A stretch of 64,000 nucleotides of DNA from CAYJBH01 sp964369965 (lineage in GTDB: Bacteria; Bacillota; Clostridia; Oscillospirales; Ruminococcaceae): positions 1 to 64,000 of the forward strand of contig CAYJGF010000003.1 in NCBI GenBank assembly GCA_964369965.1. Direction: 5' to 3'. The notes under the pieces are model-generated. The model searched no databases and was not told the DNA's origin. It saw only the letters and a list, made by a program, of their open reading frames with translations. This document shows, one piece after another, positions 37,099 through 45,768 of this stretch. A program made the translations under genes and the position numbers. Position 1 is the stretch's first letter. Each line of letters starts with the position of its first letter.

Positions 37099-37545
37099 TT
37101 AAATGGCAGTTATTTTTAATGAACTTGCGTCAATTCTGTAATATTGATTTCCGTTTTCATCATACGGGACAAACTCCCCTACGATTGAAATCATGGTGCC
37201 GCTCTCCGGCAGTTCAATGTTGGAGGAGGGGGAGAATTCCAACCCCTGCGGACAACAGCCGGTGGCGTCGTTGACGATAACAAAGTTGTATACCATATCG
37301 GTCACATCATAATATTGTGAGACAAATTCACCCTCGACACGTATTAATTTCCCCTCATAGTCGGCAGGATTGACGAGGAAGTCATAAACCTGAGCATAGA
37401 CCATGGAGCTGGAAAGTGTCGTAAGGTCGATGTCCACATCGGAGGTGGAGGAGGTGGAGTCCGCAGGTGCATCACTGCAACCGCTAAAAATAAAAATGCT
37501 GAAAATGGAGATAATCAACATTGCGGTTTTAAAATACTTCATCAT
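37099..37545 (-). CDS. lipoprotein with CCPQGLEF motif
   Basis: 148 aa. Signal peptide with lipobox IFSGC (Cys at residue 23), so a membrane-anchored lipoprotein. The mature part looks like an OB-fold beta barrel (YEGKLIRVEGEF, GTMISIVGEFVPYDE). The motif ATGCCPQGLEF is like that found at the end of DUF1980/YcgQ-type proteins, where paired Cys may bind a metal or be redox active. It is the first gene of the MoxR operon. Function unknown. Confidence 0.8.
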   Translation of the reverse strand: MMKYFKTAMLIISIFSIFIFSGCSDAPADSTSSTSDVDIDLTTLSSSMVYAQVYDFLVNPADYEGKLIRVEGEFVSQYYDVTDMVYNFVIVNDATGCCPQGLEFSPSSNIELPESGTMISIVGEFVPYDENGNQYYRIDASSLKITAI

Positions 37546-37576
37546 ATATTCACTCTATAATCAACACTATGTAATT

Positions 37577-37605
37577 AGTTTAAATCACTTTAAAATAAAA
37601 GTCAA
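37577..37605 (-). promoter_or_regulatory. promoter of the lipoprotein-MoxR operon
   Basis: On the minus strand: -35 TTGACT (37605-37600), 17 bases, -10 TAAACT (37582-37577); about 30 bases before the ATG at 37545. Confidence 0.45.
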
Positions 37606-37608
37606 CAA

Positions 37609-37646
37609 AAAAGAGGATATGACATAAAAATTTCACATCCTCTTTT
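37609..37646 (-). terminator. intrinsic terminator after the URO-D-like gene
   Basis: AAAAGAGGATATG (37609-37621) and CACATCCTCTTTT (37634-37646) form a 13-bp stem with one mismatch. Read leftward it ends in a T run, which fits termination of the gene ending at 37655. Confidence 0.8.
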
Positions 37647-37654
37647 ATTATTAT

Positions 37655-38887
37655 TTAGTAGTTCCTCACCATATCCATGACAATCTTCTCCCACTCGAAG
37701 ATATTGTTCGGATTGCCGCCGGCGGTGCTTATGTCTTTTAGGGTCATCTCGAAGGTGCAGTTGTATTTTTTGCAGGCATCGAGTATTGTTTTTATCTCAC
37801 TTTTGAGATTATCTTTGTCGAGATTTCCCACCGCAACCGACGAGGGGTTGGGTTTGGAGGCGATGACATATTTTCCGCTGATAGCCTCGGCTGCGACGTT
37901 GATGTTCGCCCAAGGGGTTATGGACACCTTGCGCAGATTCGGGAGTTTTTCCACAATGTCCATCTTGCGGTCGAGCGGTTCGCAACAGCCGTAGTAGGTA
38001 AGACCGCACATGCCCATCGTTTCTTTCATATACTCAATATCGAACTCGTCATGCATGTCGTTCCCGACCGAGGCAAAAATCTGCGCCGCACCACGTCCCC
38101 ATACATTTTTAAGGGTGCGTTCATCTACACCGCTTGGCAGGTCAAGGTCGCTCACCGGCATGGATGTGCAGTGCAGGGCGGTCGGCTCGCTGTCAAAAAG
38201 CCGAAGTTTTTCCATCTGCAACATCTCGTCAATCTTTATATCGGTGAGGCGACGCACCAGTGCGTGACTGAATTCCGGTCGGTCAATCATATCCATCAGC
38301 AGTGCCGACACACCGCGATAACGTGAAATGTCGTCCCAAATCACATTGCTAACATGTTGCACGCCGGTAATCCTCACCGGCAGTATATCGGCAATCATTT
38401 CACTAACGAGGTTAAAACGGCGCATCGTCTCACCTTCGTTGTATGTGATAATCGGGTTTTTGAGTTTTTCTATATCCTCGTCGTTTTCAAACTGGTCGTT
38501 GTATTCATGGGCAACAATGTTGTTGTCGTTGCCCTGATCAAGGACATTTTCATCAACTCCTACACCGTTGCCGGTGCTTTCTATCACCTTTTGCACCGAG
38601 ATATACGGCAATAAAACCATATCGGCGGGAAAATATTTGTATTGATAAATTTTCCGTCGCAAAGTCTGCTCAATGGATTTTAAAAACTCATCCTCACAAC
38701 AAAGTGTCAATTGGTTATCTATATTCATCTCATGCCAAGGGACTTCATCGATAAGTACAACGGGGCGAATCATTTTATTATCGTTCACCGCCTTTTGCAA
38801 TTTATATGCGGTGTGATTGTCGGCGGTGTTTAATAGTGCGAGATACTCAAACGCAAGCCCCCTCAAAATATTTTTGTCGTTGTTCAT
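37655..38887 (-). CDS. uroporphyrinogen decarboxylase-superfamily protein
   Basis: 410 aa. The fold pattern and the C-terminal half (TYYGCCEPLDRKMDIVEKLP, KVSITPWANI, KPNPSSVAVGN) match the URO-D/cobalamin-methyltransferase superfamily (TIM barrel) common in Clostridia. Adjacent Cys residues in YGCCEP may bind zinc, as in methyltransferases of the CmuA/MtaA type. No corrinoid protein is encoded nearby, so a specific methyl-transfer role cannot be assigned. True heme-pathway URO-D (HemE) is unlikely because the N-terminal substrate motif is absent. It stands alone between two terminators. Confidence 0.7.
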   Translation of the reverse strand: MNNDKNILRGLAFEYLALLNTADNHTAYKLQKAVNDNKMIRPVVLIDEVPWHEMNIDNQLTLCCEDEFLKSIEQTLRRKIYQYKYFPADMVLLPYISVQKVIESTGNGVGVDENVLDQGNDNNIVAHEYNDQFENDEDIEKLKNPIITYNEGETMRRFNLVSEMIADILPVRITGVQHVSNVIWDDISRYRGVSALLMDMIDRPEFSHALVRRLTDIKIDEMLQMEKLRLFDSEPTALHCTSMPVSDLDLPSGVDERTLKNVWGRGAAQIFASVGNDMHDEFDIEYMKETMGMCGLTYYGCCEPLDRKMDIVEKLPNLRKVSITPWANINVAAEAISGKYVIASKPNPSSVAVGNLDKDNLKSEIKTILDACKKYNCTFEMTLKDISTAGGNPNNIFEWEKIVMDMVRNY

Positions 38888-38954
38888 TATATATCCTTTC
38901 GGTGTTATTTTTATCTTATTTTATCATTAATAAACCATATGTCAATATTTTTTC

Positions 38955-39006
38955 ATATAAAAGGGCAGAGATTTGTGATATATATCAAATCTCTGCTCTT
39001 TTATAT
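38955..39006 (-). terminator. long hairpin after the DUF1540 gene
   Basis: A 21-bp stem (38955-38975 with 38986-39006, one G-T wobble) has a 10-base loop. On the minus strand its 3' arm ends CCCTTTTATAT. It separates the DUF1540 gene (stop at 39017) from the gene starting at 38887. Confidence 0.7.
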
Positions 39007-39016
39007 CAATTTATTC

Positions 39017-39172
39017 TTATTTTTGTGAGAAGTTTAGACAGAAATGCGGTGTGTCCATTGCCTTTTCACCGGTTGTCTGATGGGTAACCTTGATAAGATT
39101 TAACTTACAGTAGTTGCCCGGGACATAATGCTTACATTCTGAAACATCACAGTGTACGCCTTGATTATTCAT
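39017..39172 (-). CDS. DUF1540 small Cys-rich protein
   Basis: 51 aa: the start MNNQGVHCDVSECKHYVPGN is followed by YCKLNLIKVTHQ and a final HFCLNFSQK. The four-Cys spacing (C8, C13, C22, C45) and the I-x-V core fit DUF1540, a small probable metal-binding domain frequent in spore-forming Firmicutes. A perfect Shine-Dalgarno AAGGAGGTGAA lies 4-5 bases before the ATG. It reads away from the LacI gene. Function unknown. Confidence 0.82.
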   Translation of the reverse strand: MNNQGVHCDVSECKHYVPGNYCKLNLIKVTHQTTGEKAMDTPHFCLNFSQK

Positions 39173-39253
39173 TTAATTCACCTCCTTCTTATTTCGTTAA
39201 AATTAGTATTGTCACATAGAGTAAAAATATACAAAAAATTTCCATTAAAACTA

Positions 39254-39282
39254 TTGACACAACCGGTGGTGTATGATATTAT
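39254..39282 (+). promoter_or_regulatory. sigma-A promoter of the LacI-controlled sugar operon
   Basis: -35 TTGACA (39254-39259), 17 bases, -10 TATTAT (39277-39282). The predicted start of transcription (about 39289) falls just before the operator. Confidence 0.75.
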
Positions 39283-39292
39283 AACAACAAAG

Positions 39293-39308
39293 AGCGAAAC
39301 GTTTCGCT
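39293..39308 (+). promoter_or_regulatory. LacI-family operator
   Basis: AGCGAAACGTTTCGCT is a perfect 16-bp palindrome with the central CG typical of LacI/GalR operators. It lies at the transcription start, so binding would block the promoter. Negative autoregulation of the adjacent lacI-type gene and operon is inferred. Confidence 0.82.
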
Positions 39309-39340
39309 TTTGTTGTAACAGATCGATGTGAGGTGTATAT

Positions 39341-40336
39341 TTGGCTACTATAAAAGACCTCGCAAAATATACCGGCCTTGGGATTGCCACCGTTTCAAAA
39401 TACCTCAACGGCGGTAATTTGCGTGCCGAGAATAAAATACTTCTCGATGAGGCGGTCGCAAAGCTCGGCTATACCATGAATAACACCGCAAGAGCATTAA
39501 AAACCAACAGGACACACATGGTGGGCATTGTCATACCGGAGCTTTCCAACGTGTTTATAACCGGAATTCTGACCGAGGTTGAGGATATCCTGCGCCGCAA
39601 TGGGTATGGCGTGCTGGTCACCGACTGCCGCAGTGATGCGGGGTTGGAGCAACAATCGGTAGAGTTTTTGCTCTCAAAACAGGTGGACGGGATAATCAAC
39701 ATGCCGATAGGGACCGATGGCAGCCACCTTATTTCAGCGTTAAAAAAGAAAATCCCCGTCGTGTTGGTGGATAGGTTTATATCGATGGAGGGCACCGATT
39801 TTGTCGGCGTGGACAATATTCTTGCAGGCGCGCTTGCTACCGACCTGCTGTTATCAAAAGGTCATAGAAGGATAGCGATAATTACAGGTCCTCGAAATCT
39901 TTCTACCGCGACGGAGCGATTGCAAGGGTATTATAACTCACATGAGATAAATTCCATCGTCCCTATAGACTATAATATAGTACATGCCGAGTTCACCATT
40001 GAAAGCGGATACAGGGCGATGAAGGATTTATTGAACAACAGAGCCGATTTCACAGCCATTTTCGCCACCAACTATGAGATAACAATCGGTGCGATAATTG
40101 CACTCAATGAACACGGCGTGAATCTGCCGCACGAGCTGTCGATTGTCGGGTTTGACAATATCGAGCTATCCCGTGTAATCAACCCCAAACTTACGGTAGT
40201 AGCACAACCTATAATGCAGATCGCTACCAAAACCGCCGAGGTTATGCTCGCTCGTCTTGCAGGTTCACCTGCAGGTGAAAGAGTTGTATTAAAACCATAT
40301 ATAGAACATGGCAAAACTGTCAGTGTCAACATCTGA
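39341..40336 (+). CDS. LacI-family transcriptional repressor
   Basis: 331 aa. N-terminal helix-turn-helix MATIKDLAKYTGLGIATVSK and hinge helix NNTARALKTNRT are standard. The periplasmic-binding-protein-like effector domain (VGIVIPELSNVFITGILTEV, VGFDNIELS) follows. Start is TTG at 39341 with SD GTGAGGTG. It is the first gene of the sugar operon and probably binds the palindrome at 39293. The effector is probably a sugar or sugar phosphate of the pathway encoded downstream. Confidence 0.93.
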   Translation: MATIKDLAKYTGLGIATVSKYLNGGNLRAENKILLDEAVAKLGYTMNNTARALKTNRTHMVGIVIPELSNVFITGILTEVEDILRRNGYGVLVTDCRSDAGLEQQSVEFLLSKQVDGIINMPIGTDGSHLISALKKKIPVVLVDRFISMEGTDFVGVDNILAGALATDLLLSKGHRRIAIITGPRNLSTATERLQGYYNSHEINSIVPIDYNIVHAEFTIESGYRAMKDLLNNRADFTAIFATNYEITIGAIIALNEHGVNLPHELSIVGFDNIELSRVINPKLTVVAQPIMQIATKTAEVMLARLAGSPAGERVVLKPYIEHGKTVSVNI

Positions 40337-40349
40337 AAGGAATAATAAT

Positions 40350-41846
40350 ATGAAAGAAATTCTCCTCGGAATTGATGTGGGTACATCGAGCTGTAAGGTC
40401 GCCGCATTCGACAGCAGCGGCAAGGTTGTCGCTGAAAGCAGTGGCAGTTATGAGGTGTTTCACCCACAGGTCGGATGGGCGGAGCAAAATCCCGTCGACT
40501 GGTGGAACGCGATAATCGGTTGTATAAAGGAGATTGTTAAAACGGTCGACCCTGCCGACATAAAAGGTGTGGGCATCGATGGTCAGAGCTGGTCGGCAAT
40601 CGCAATAGATAAGGATAAAAACGTCCTGTGCAACACCCCTATCTGGTTTGATACAAGGGCGAAAGATATCTGCGAGCGCATCAAGGCGAAGTACGGCAAA
40701 AATGCTTTTTTTGAGACGTCCGGTAATCCTTTTGAGCCGTCCTATACCCTGCCAAAAATAATATGGTATAAGGAAAATGCCCCCGATGTCTATAACAATA
40801 CATATAAAATACTCCAATCCAACAGCTATATTGCAATGATGTTGACCGATGTCATCTCGCAGGAGTACTCTCAAGGGTACGGACTGCAATGTTATGACAT
40901 AAAAAACCGTCGTTGGGATTTTTCTATTCTCAAAGAGCTTGACATAAGGACCGATATTCTGCCGGAGTTTTATGAGTGTCATCAGATTGTCGGTGCAGTG
41001 ACTGACAAGGCATCGGCCTTGACAGGACTTGCGGTTGGCACACCGGTGGTTGCCGGCGGTTTAGACGCCGCCTGCGGCACGCTGGGTGTCGGTGTTATAC
41101 ACAGCGGCGAGACGCAGGAACAGGGCGGTCAGGCAGGTGGCATGAGCATCTGTGAAGATACCCCGATAGCGCATGAGGCACTTATTCTGTCGGAGCACGT
41201 TGTCGCCGGTAAATTTCTTTTACAGGGTGGCACGGTCGGCGGTGGCGGCATAATCAACTGGTTTGAGCGAACATTTTTTGAGCATATGAGAAACGACAAT
41301 AGCGGCAAACCGGACTTTAAAAAGCTGGACGACCTTGCGGACGATATACCGCCGGGCAGTGAGGGACTTTTGTTCCTGCCCTACATGTCGGGCGAGCGCT
41401 CCCCTATCTGGGACCCGGACGCAAAGGGGATCTACTTCGGCATCGACTATTCCAAGACCAAGTCACATTTTATCCGCGCCTCGATGGAGGGGGTCGGCTA
41501 CTCCCTCGAACACAACCTTAACATAGCGGAGGGTAGCGGTGCTAAGGTGGATAAACTCTATGCGATGGGCGGCGCGGCAAACAGCCGCCTTTGGACGCAG
41601 ATAAAGGCGGACATAACCGGCAAGGAAATCTCGGTGCCACGCTCCGACTCCGCCTCCACCCTCGGCGCGGTGATACTCGCCGGTGTAGGCGTCGGGATAT
41701 ACAAGGATTTCGACGACGCGGTCGCAAAGACGGTCAACATAACAAGGACACACACGCCGAACAAGGAGGTGTACGAGCTATATCAAAAGGCGATGAAAAA
41801 GTATATAGCGTTGTATGAGAATACCAAAGATTTGATGAAAGATTAA
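40350..41846 (+). CDS. FGGY-family carbohydrate kinase (xylulokinase-like)
   Basis: 498 aa. N-terminal phosphate loop GIDVGTSSCK, substrate region WAEQNPVDWW and IDGQSWSA, C-terminal ATP site with MGGAANSRLWTQIKAD are typical of xylulokinase-like FGGY kinases. Start ATG at 40350 is chosen because SD GAAAGGAA precedes it and a possible upstream in-frame start would overlap lacI. It phosphorylates a ketose or polyol in the operon's pathway; the exact substrate cannot be read. The neighbours suggest a substrate related to tagatose, fuculose or xylulose. Confidence 0.88.
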   Translation: MKEILLGIDVGTSSCKVAAFDSSGKVVAESSGSYEVFHPQVGWAEQNPVDWWNAIIGCIKEIVKTVDPADIKGVGIDGQSWSAIAIDKDKNVLCNTPIWFDTRAKDICERIKAKYGKNAFFETSGNPFEPSYTLPKIIWYKENAPDVYNNTYKILQSNSYIAMMLTDVISQEYSQGYGLQCYDIKNRRWDFSILKELDIRTDILPEFYECHQIVGAVTDKASALTGLAVGTPVVAGGLDAACGTLGVGVIHSGETQEQGGQAGGMSICEDTPIAHEALILSEHVVAGKFLLQGGTVGGGGIINWFERTFFEHMRNDNSGKPDFKKLDDLADDIPPGSEGLLFLPYMSGERSPIWDPDAKGIYFGIDYSKTKSHFIRASMEGVGYSLEHNLNIAEGSGAKVDKLYAMGGAANSRLWTQIKADITGKEISVPRSDSASTLGAVILAGVGVGIYKDFDDAVAKTVNITRTHTPNKEVYELYQKAMKKYIALYENTKDLMKD

Positions 41847-41864
41847 TTATAGAAAGGAAAAAAT

Positions 41865-42914
41865 ATGAAAGCCGGAGTTTTATTTGGCAACAAGGACATT
41901 CGCTACACCGATTTCGAGGAACCTTCTGTCACCCGTGACACCGACGTCAAAATCCACATTCGCGCCACCGGTATCTGTGGCTCCGATGTGCCGAGGGTGC
42001 TGGATAACGGCGCGCATTTTTACCCCATCGTGCTCGGTCATGAGTTCGCCGGTGAGGTGGTCGAGGTCGGCTCTGCCGTGACAGGCGTCAAGGTTGGGGA
42101 CACGGTCACCGCCGCACCGCTCCTACCCTGCATGAAATGTGACGACTGCATGACCGGACAGTATGCCCTTTGCAAAAACTACAGCTTTGTCGGCTCGCGT
42201 GAGCAGGGCAGTTTTGCGGACTATGTGGTCGTGCCTGCCGGCAACGTTGTCCCGTATGACAGCTCCATCCCTTTTCACGACGCCGCCATGTTCGAGCCGT
42301 CCACCGTCGCACTGCACGGACTATATTGCAACGACTTTAAACCGGGCGAGGACGTCGCCATCATCGGCTGTGGCACCATCGGCATATTTATGCTCCAGTG
42401 GGCGCGCATCATGGGTGCAAAGACGATTGTAGGCTTTGATGTCGGTGCCGAGCGCCTCGACCTCGCGCTGGAGATGGGCGCCGATCATGTGATCAACTCC
42501 ACCGACGACGATTTCATTGACAAGGCGATGACCTTGACAGGTGGAAAGGGCTTTAAATACGTCTTTGAGATGGTGGGGCACCCCTCCACCCTATTGACCG
42601 CCTTTAAACTCGCCTCCAACAAAGCGAACGTCTGTGCTGTCGGTACACCTCACTCCGACGTCGTGTTCGGCTATAAAGAATGGGAGCTGATGAACCGTAA
42701 GGAGTTTAAACTTACCGGCAGTTGGATGAGCTACTCCGCACCCTACCCCGGCAAGGAGTGGGAGCTCACCGCGCACTACCTCAAGACCGGTCAGCTCAAG
42801 GTACACCCCGACTTTATCTTCAAAAAATTCCCCATGTCCGAGATTGACAAGGCTTTTGCACTCTATGAAAACCCACGCGATGTCAAGGGCAAGGTTATGC
42901 TGATTAACGAGTAG
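41865..42914 (+). CDS. zinc-dependent dehydrogenase, galactitol-1-phosphate 5-dehydrogenase-like
   Basis: 349 aa, medium-chain dehydrogenase/reductase. Catalytic zinc ligands in TGICGSDVPRV and LGHEF, structural zinc Cys in PCMKCDDCMTGQYALC, and Rossmann motif IIGCGTIGIFM are present. Similarity to GatD is visible in NGAHFYPIVLGHEFAGE, SFVGSREQGSFADYVV and GSWMSYSAPYPGKEWE. Expected reaction: NAD-dependent oxidation of a polyol or polyol phosphate to the ketose form. It has its own SD (AGAAAGGAA) 18 bases after the kinase stop. Confidence 0.85.
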   Translation: MKAGVLFGNKDIRYTDFEEPSVTRDTDVKIHIRATGICGSDVPRVLDNGAHFYPIVLGHEFAGEVVEVGSAVTGVKVGDTVTAAPLLPCMKCDDCMTGQYALCKNYSFVGSREQGSFADYVVVPAGNVVPYDSSIPFHDAAMFEPSTVALHGLYCNDFKPGEDVAIIGCGTIGIFMLQWARIMGAKTIVGFDVGAERLDLALEMGADHVINSTDDDFIDKAMTLTGGKGFKYVFEMVGHPSTLLTAFKLASNKANVCAVGTPHSDVVFGYKEWELMNRKEFKLTGSWMSYSAPYPGKEWELTAHYLKTGQLKVHPDFIFKKFPMSEIDKAFALYENPRDVKGKVMLINE

Positions 42915-42955
42915 CACATTTTGTAAACACACAAATTTATAATAGGAGAAAAACA

Positions 42956-43960
42956 ATGACCAAGATTGATCCAAAAATCGTCCCCCAAAAAACACTTCGC
43001 AACGGTGATAAAATGCCGATGGTCGGCATGGGCACCTTTGGCAGTGACCGCTTCACATCGGAGCAGATTTCCGCCGCCGTTAAAGGCGCTATTGAGGTTG
43101 GCTACCGCCTGTTTGACGGCGCGTCGGTCTACGGCAACGAGGTGGAGATAGGCAATGTCTATCGTGACGCTTTTGACAGCGGAATTGTCTGCCGCGAGGA
43201 GCTGTTTATCACCTCTAAAGTCTGGAACGATAAGCATAACGATGTAGTGACCGAGTGCATGAAGTCACTTCGCGACCTGCAACTGGATTATCTCGACTGC
43301 TACTTTATCCATTGGCCTTTCCCGAACTACCATGCACCGGGCTGTGATGGTGACTCCCGCAACCCGGATTCCATACCGTTCGACCCTGCAAAGTATGTAG
43401 CAACATGGCGTCAACTGGAAAAACTGTATAAGATGGGCGTTGTTCGCCACCTCGGCATGTCCAACATGACCATACCGAAGTTAGAGGCGGTTCTCCCCCA
43501 CTGCCACATCATGCCGTCCTGCATCGAGATGGAACTGCACCCCTCGTTCCAACAAAAGGAAATTCGCGCCTATTGTGAGGCTAAAGGCATCGCTGTTATC
43601 GGCTTTTGCCCCATCGGCTCGCCGACCCGTCCCGACCGTGATATCGACCCGGACGATGTTGTCGACATGCAGATGCCTGCCGTTGTCGATGCCGCCAAGG
43701 CTCATGGTGTTCACCCTGCTGTCATCTGCCTGAAATGGGCATACAAAAACGGTCACACCCCAATACCGTTCTCCATCTATCCGGAAGAATACGCCTCCAA
43801 CCTTAAGGCAGCAACGGAAGATCCGCTGACCGACGCCGAGTACAAGGCAATATGTGATGCCGACGCCAACAGCCGCTTTATTAAAGGTCAGGTGTTCCTG
43901 TGGGAGGGCGCTAACGACTGGAAAGACCTGTGGGATCTCGACGGCACAATTACTAAGTAA
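42956..43960 (+). CDS. aldo/keto reductase
   Basis: 334 aa, TIM-barrel AKR. The tetrad is visible: Asp and Tyr in RLFDGASVYGNEVEIG, Lys in FITSKVWND, His in CYFIHWPFP. The remainder (VRHLGMSNMTIPKLE, CLKWAYKNGHTPIPFSI) follows the family. It reduces sugar aldehydes or ketones with NAD(P)H, here most likely converting the aldose substrate to a polyol or the reverse. SD AGGAGA 9 bases before ATG. Confidence 0.9.
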   Translation: MTKIDPKIVPQKTLRNGDKMPMVGMGTFGSDRFTSEQISAAVKGAIEVGYRLFDGASVYGNEVEIGNVYRDAFDSGIVCREELFITSKVWNDKHNDVVTECMKSLRDLQLDYLDCYFIHWPFPNYHAPGCDGDSRNPDSIPFDPAKYVATWRQLEKLYKMGVVRHLGMSNMTIPKLEAVLPHCHIMPSCIEMELHPSFQQKEIRAYCEAKGIAVIGFCPIGSPTRPDRDIDPDDVVDMQMPAVVDAAKAHGVHPAVICLKWAYKNGHTPIPFSIYPEEYASNLKAATEDPLTDAEYKAICDADANSRFIKGQVFLWEGANDWKDLWDLDGTITK

Positions 43961-43977
43961 AAAGGAAAGGAAAGATC

Positions 43978-44403
43978 ATGTTAAAAAATATACCAACCAA
44001 CGTCTCTGCCGACCTTATCCGCGCGTTGATGGATATGGGGCATAGCGATGAGATTGTCCTTGCCGATGCCAACTTCCCTACCCTTGCGCATCCCGGCATT
44101 GTGATAGACTGCACCGGGCAGAACATACCGGAGTTGCTGGACGCAATCCTCTCACTCATACCGCTGGATACCTACGATGAAAACCCGACCACCTTTATGG
44201 CGGTCACCCCCGGCGACCCCTACGTCCCGGAGATATGGGAGACCTATCGTGAGATAGGCAAAAAGCATGAAAAGGACGGCCTGCGCGAAAAATCTGTCCC
44301 CCGCTTTGATTTTTACGATCTATCCAAAAAAGCATATGCCGTTGTCAAGACAAGCGAAAAGGCTCTTTATGCAAATGTTATTCTGAAAAAGGGTGTCCTA
44401 TAA
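43978..44403 (+). CDS. RbsD/FucU-family sugar mutarotase
   Basis: 141 aa, normal length for FucU. N-terminus MLKNIPTNVSADLIRALMDM, the substrate-binding DEIVLADANFP segment and C-terminal YANVILKKGVL are characteristic. These proteins interconvert anomers of fucose, ribose and similar sugars so that the correct anomer reaches the pathway. The presence of FucU hints that the operon's substrate may be fucose-like or a related aldose rather than galactitol itself. Confidence 0.9.
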   Translation: MLKNIPTNVSADLIRALMDMGHSDEIVLADANFPTLAHPGIVIDCTGQNIPELLDAILSLIPLDTYDENPTTFMAVTPGDPYVPEIWETYREIGKKHEKDGLREKSVPRFDFYDLSKKAYAVVKTSEKALYANVILKKGVL

Positions 44404-44404
44404 T

Positions 44405-45694
44405 ATGGAAAATAAAATCAAATCAATCCTTGCAGGGCGAAAGGGTGACAAAAACATCGGTGTGCCGTCCTATTGCACCGCCAGTGACATTGTCATCAAG
44501 GCGTTGTTAAAACGCGCCGCCACCACTAAAACTCCGGTTTTAATTGAGGCGACCGCCAATCAGGTCAACCAGTTCGGTGGCTATACCGGCATGAAACCGA
44601 GCGATTTTGTCTCCTTTGTTTATGGACTTGCAGACGAGATGGGTTGCCCCAAAGAGTTGATAATACTCGGGGGGGACCATCTCGGTCCTCTCACCTGGAA
44701 AAACCTGCCGGAGAGCGAGGCGATGGAGTATTCCAAAACCCTCGTGTATGAATATGTCAAGGCAGGATTTACCAAAATTCACCTCGACACCTCTATGAAA
44801 CTCGCCGACGACGATAAAGACGCCATGCTCTCGACAAAAACCATTGCACAGCGCGGTGCTACACTTTATAAAGAGTGTGCCAAGGCGTTTGCCGAGATAA
44901 ACGACGGCACAAAGGAGCACCCTGTCTTTGTCATCGGCTCCGAAGTGCCGATACCGGGTGGTGCAACCGAGGCTGAGGAGGGTATCGAGGTCACAAAGGT
45001 CGCCGATTTTGCCGACACTATTTCCACCTATAAAGAGGTGTTTGAGAAGAACGGTATTTCCAATGCATTTCAACATATTGTAGGTGTTGTGGTGCAACCG
45101 GGTGTCGAATTCTCCGACACGCAGGTGTTTATGTACGACCGTGAGGAGGCAAGCGAGCTGACCGCAAGCATAAAGGATTATGACGGTCTTGTCTTTGAGG
45201 GGCACTCCACCGACTATCAAACGCCGGAGTGCCTAAAAGAGATGGTGCTGGACGGTATAGCTATATTAAAGGTGGGGCCTGCTATGACCTACCGCCTGCG
45301 TGAGGCATTGTTTATGCTAAGCTATATCGAACAGGAGCTTATTCCGGCAGAAAAACGCGCCGACTTCCCCGCTGTTTTAGAGCGTGCAATGCTGGAAAAT
45401 CCGAACAACTGGAAAAATCACTATCACGGTGACGAGCGTGAGCTTGCACTTGCACGAAAATACAGCTATTCCGACAGAGCGAGATATTATCTGGGTGATC
45501 CGTCGGTAAAATCGGCGATAGATAAACTGTTTGACAATCTCGCAGGGCGTGAAATACCGATGAATGTCCTGCACCAGTTTATGCCAATATCCTACCAAAA
45601 AGTTATAAGAGATGAGCTTAAAAATGATGCGGTAGAGCTTATCTATGATGCTGTGTTGGAGATGGCGGCGGATTATGAATTTGCCTGTAACTAA
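44405..45694 (+). CDS. GatZ/KbaZ-type tagatose-bisphosphate aldolase subunit
   Basis: 429 aa. PVLIEATANQVNQFGGYTGM, LGGDHLGPLTW and HLDTSM are signatures of GatZ/KbaZ. In enterobacteria these support the class II aldolases GatY/KbaY and have no aldolase activity alone; no GatY/KbaY gene is in the window. ATG at 44405 is preferred over GTG at 44393 because AGGG at 44389-44392 leaves normal spacing only for the ATG. It is the last gene of the sugar operon. Confidence 0.85.
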   Translation: MENKIKSILAGRKGDKNIGVPSYCTASDIVIKALLKRAATTKTPVLIEATANQVNQFGGYTGMKPSDFVSFVYGLADEMGCPKELIILGGDHLGPLTWKNLPESEAMEYSKTLVYEYVKAGFTKIHLDTSMKLADDDKDAMLSTKTIAQRGATLYKECAKAFAEINDGTKEHPVFVIGSEVPIPGGATEAEEGIEVTKVADFADTISTYKEVFEKNGISNAFQHIVGVVVQPGVEFSDTQVFMYDREEASELTASIKDYDGLVFEGHSTDYQTPECLKEMVLDGIAILKVGPAMTYRLREALFMLSYIEQELIPAEKRADFPAVLERAMLENPNNWKNHYHGDERELALARKYSYSDRARYYLGDPSVKSAIDKLFDNLAGREIPMNVLHQFMPISYQKVIRDELKNDAVELIYDAVLEMAADYEFACN

Positions 45695-45768
45695 ACAAAT
45701 TTAGCTCAAAAACACACATTTTAACCTCCAAAGACATAATATTAAGTAGATTATAGTTTGGAGGCTCT

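Noticed and set aside
37655..38887. HemE of heme biosynthesis supplying the catalase
   Set aside because: The sequence fits the broader URO-D/methyltransferase superfamily, not HemE, and no other heme genes are linked.
40308..40349. Earlier start for the FGGY kinase
   Set aside because: It overlaps the end of the LacI gene; the ATG at 40350 has its own SD and matches the normal N-terminus of the family.
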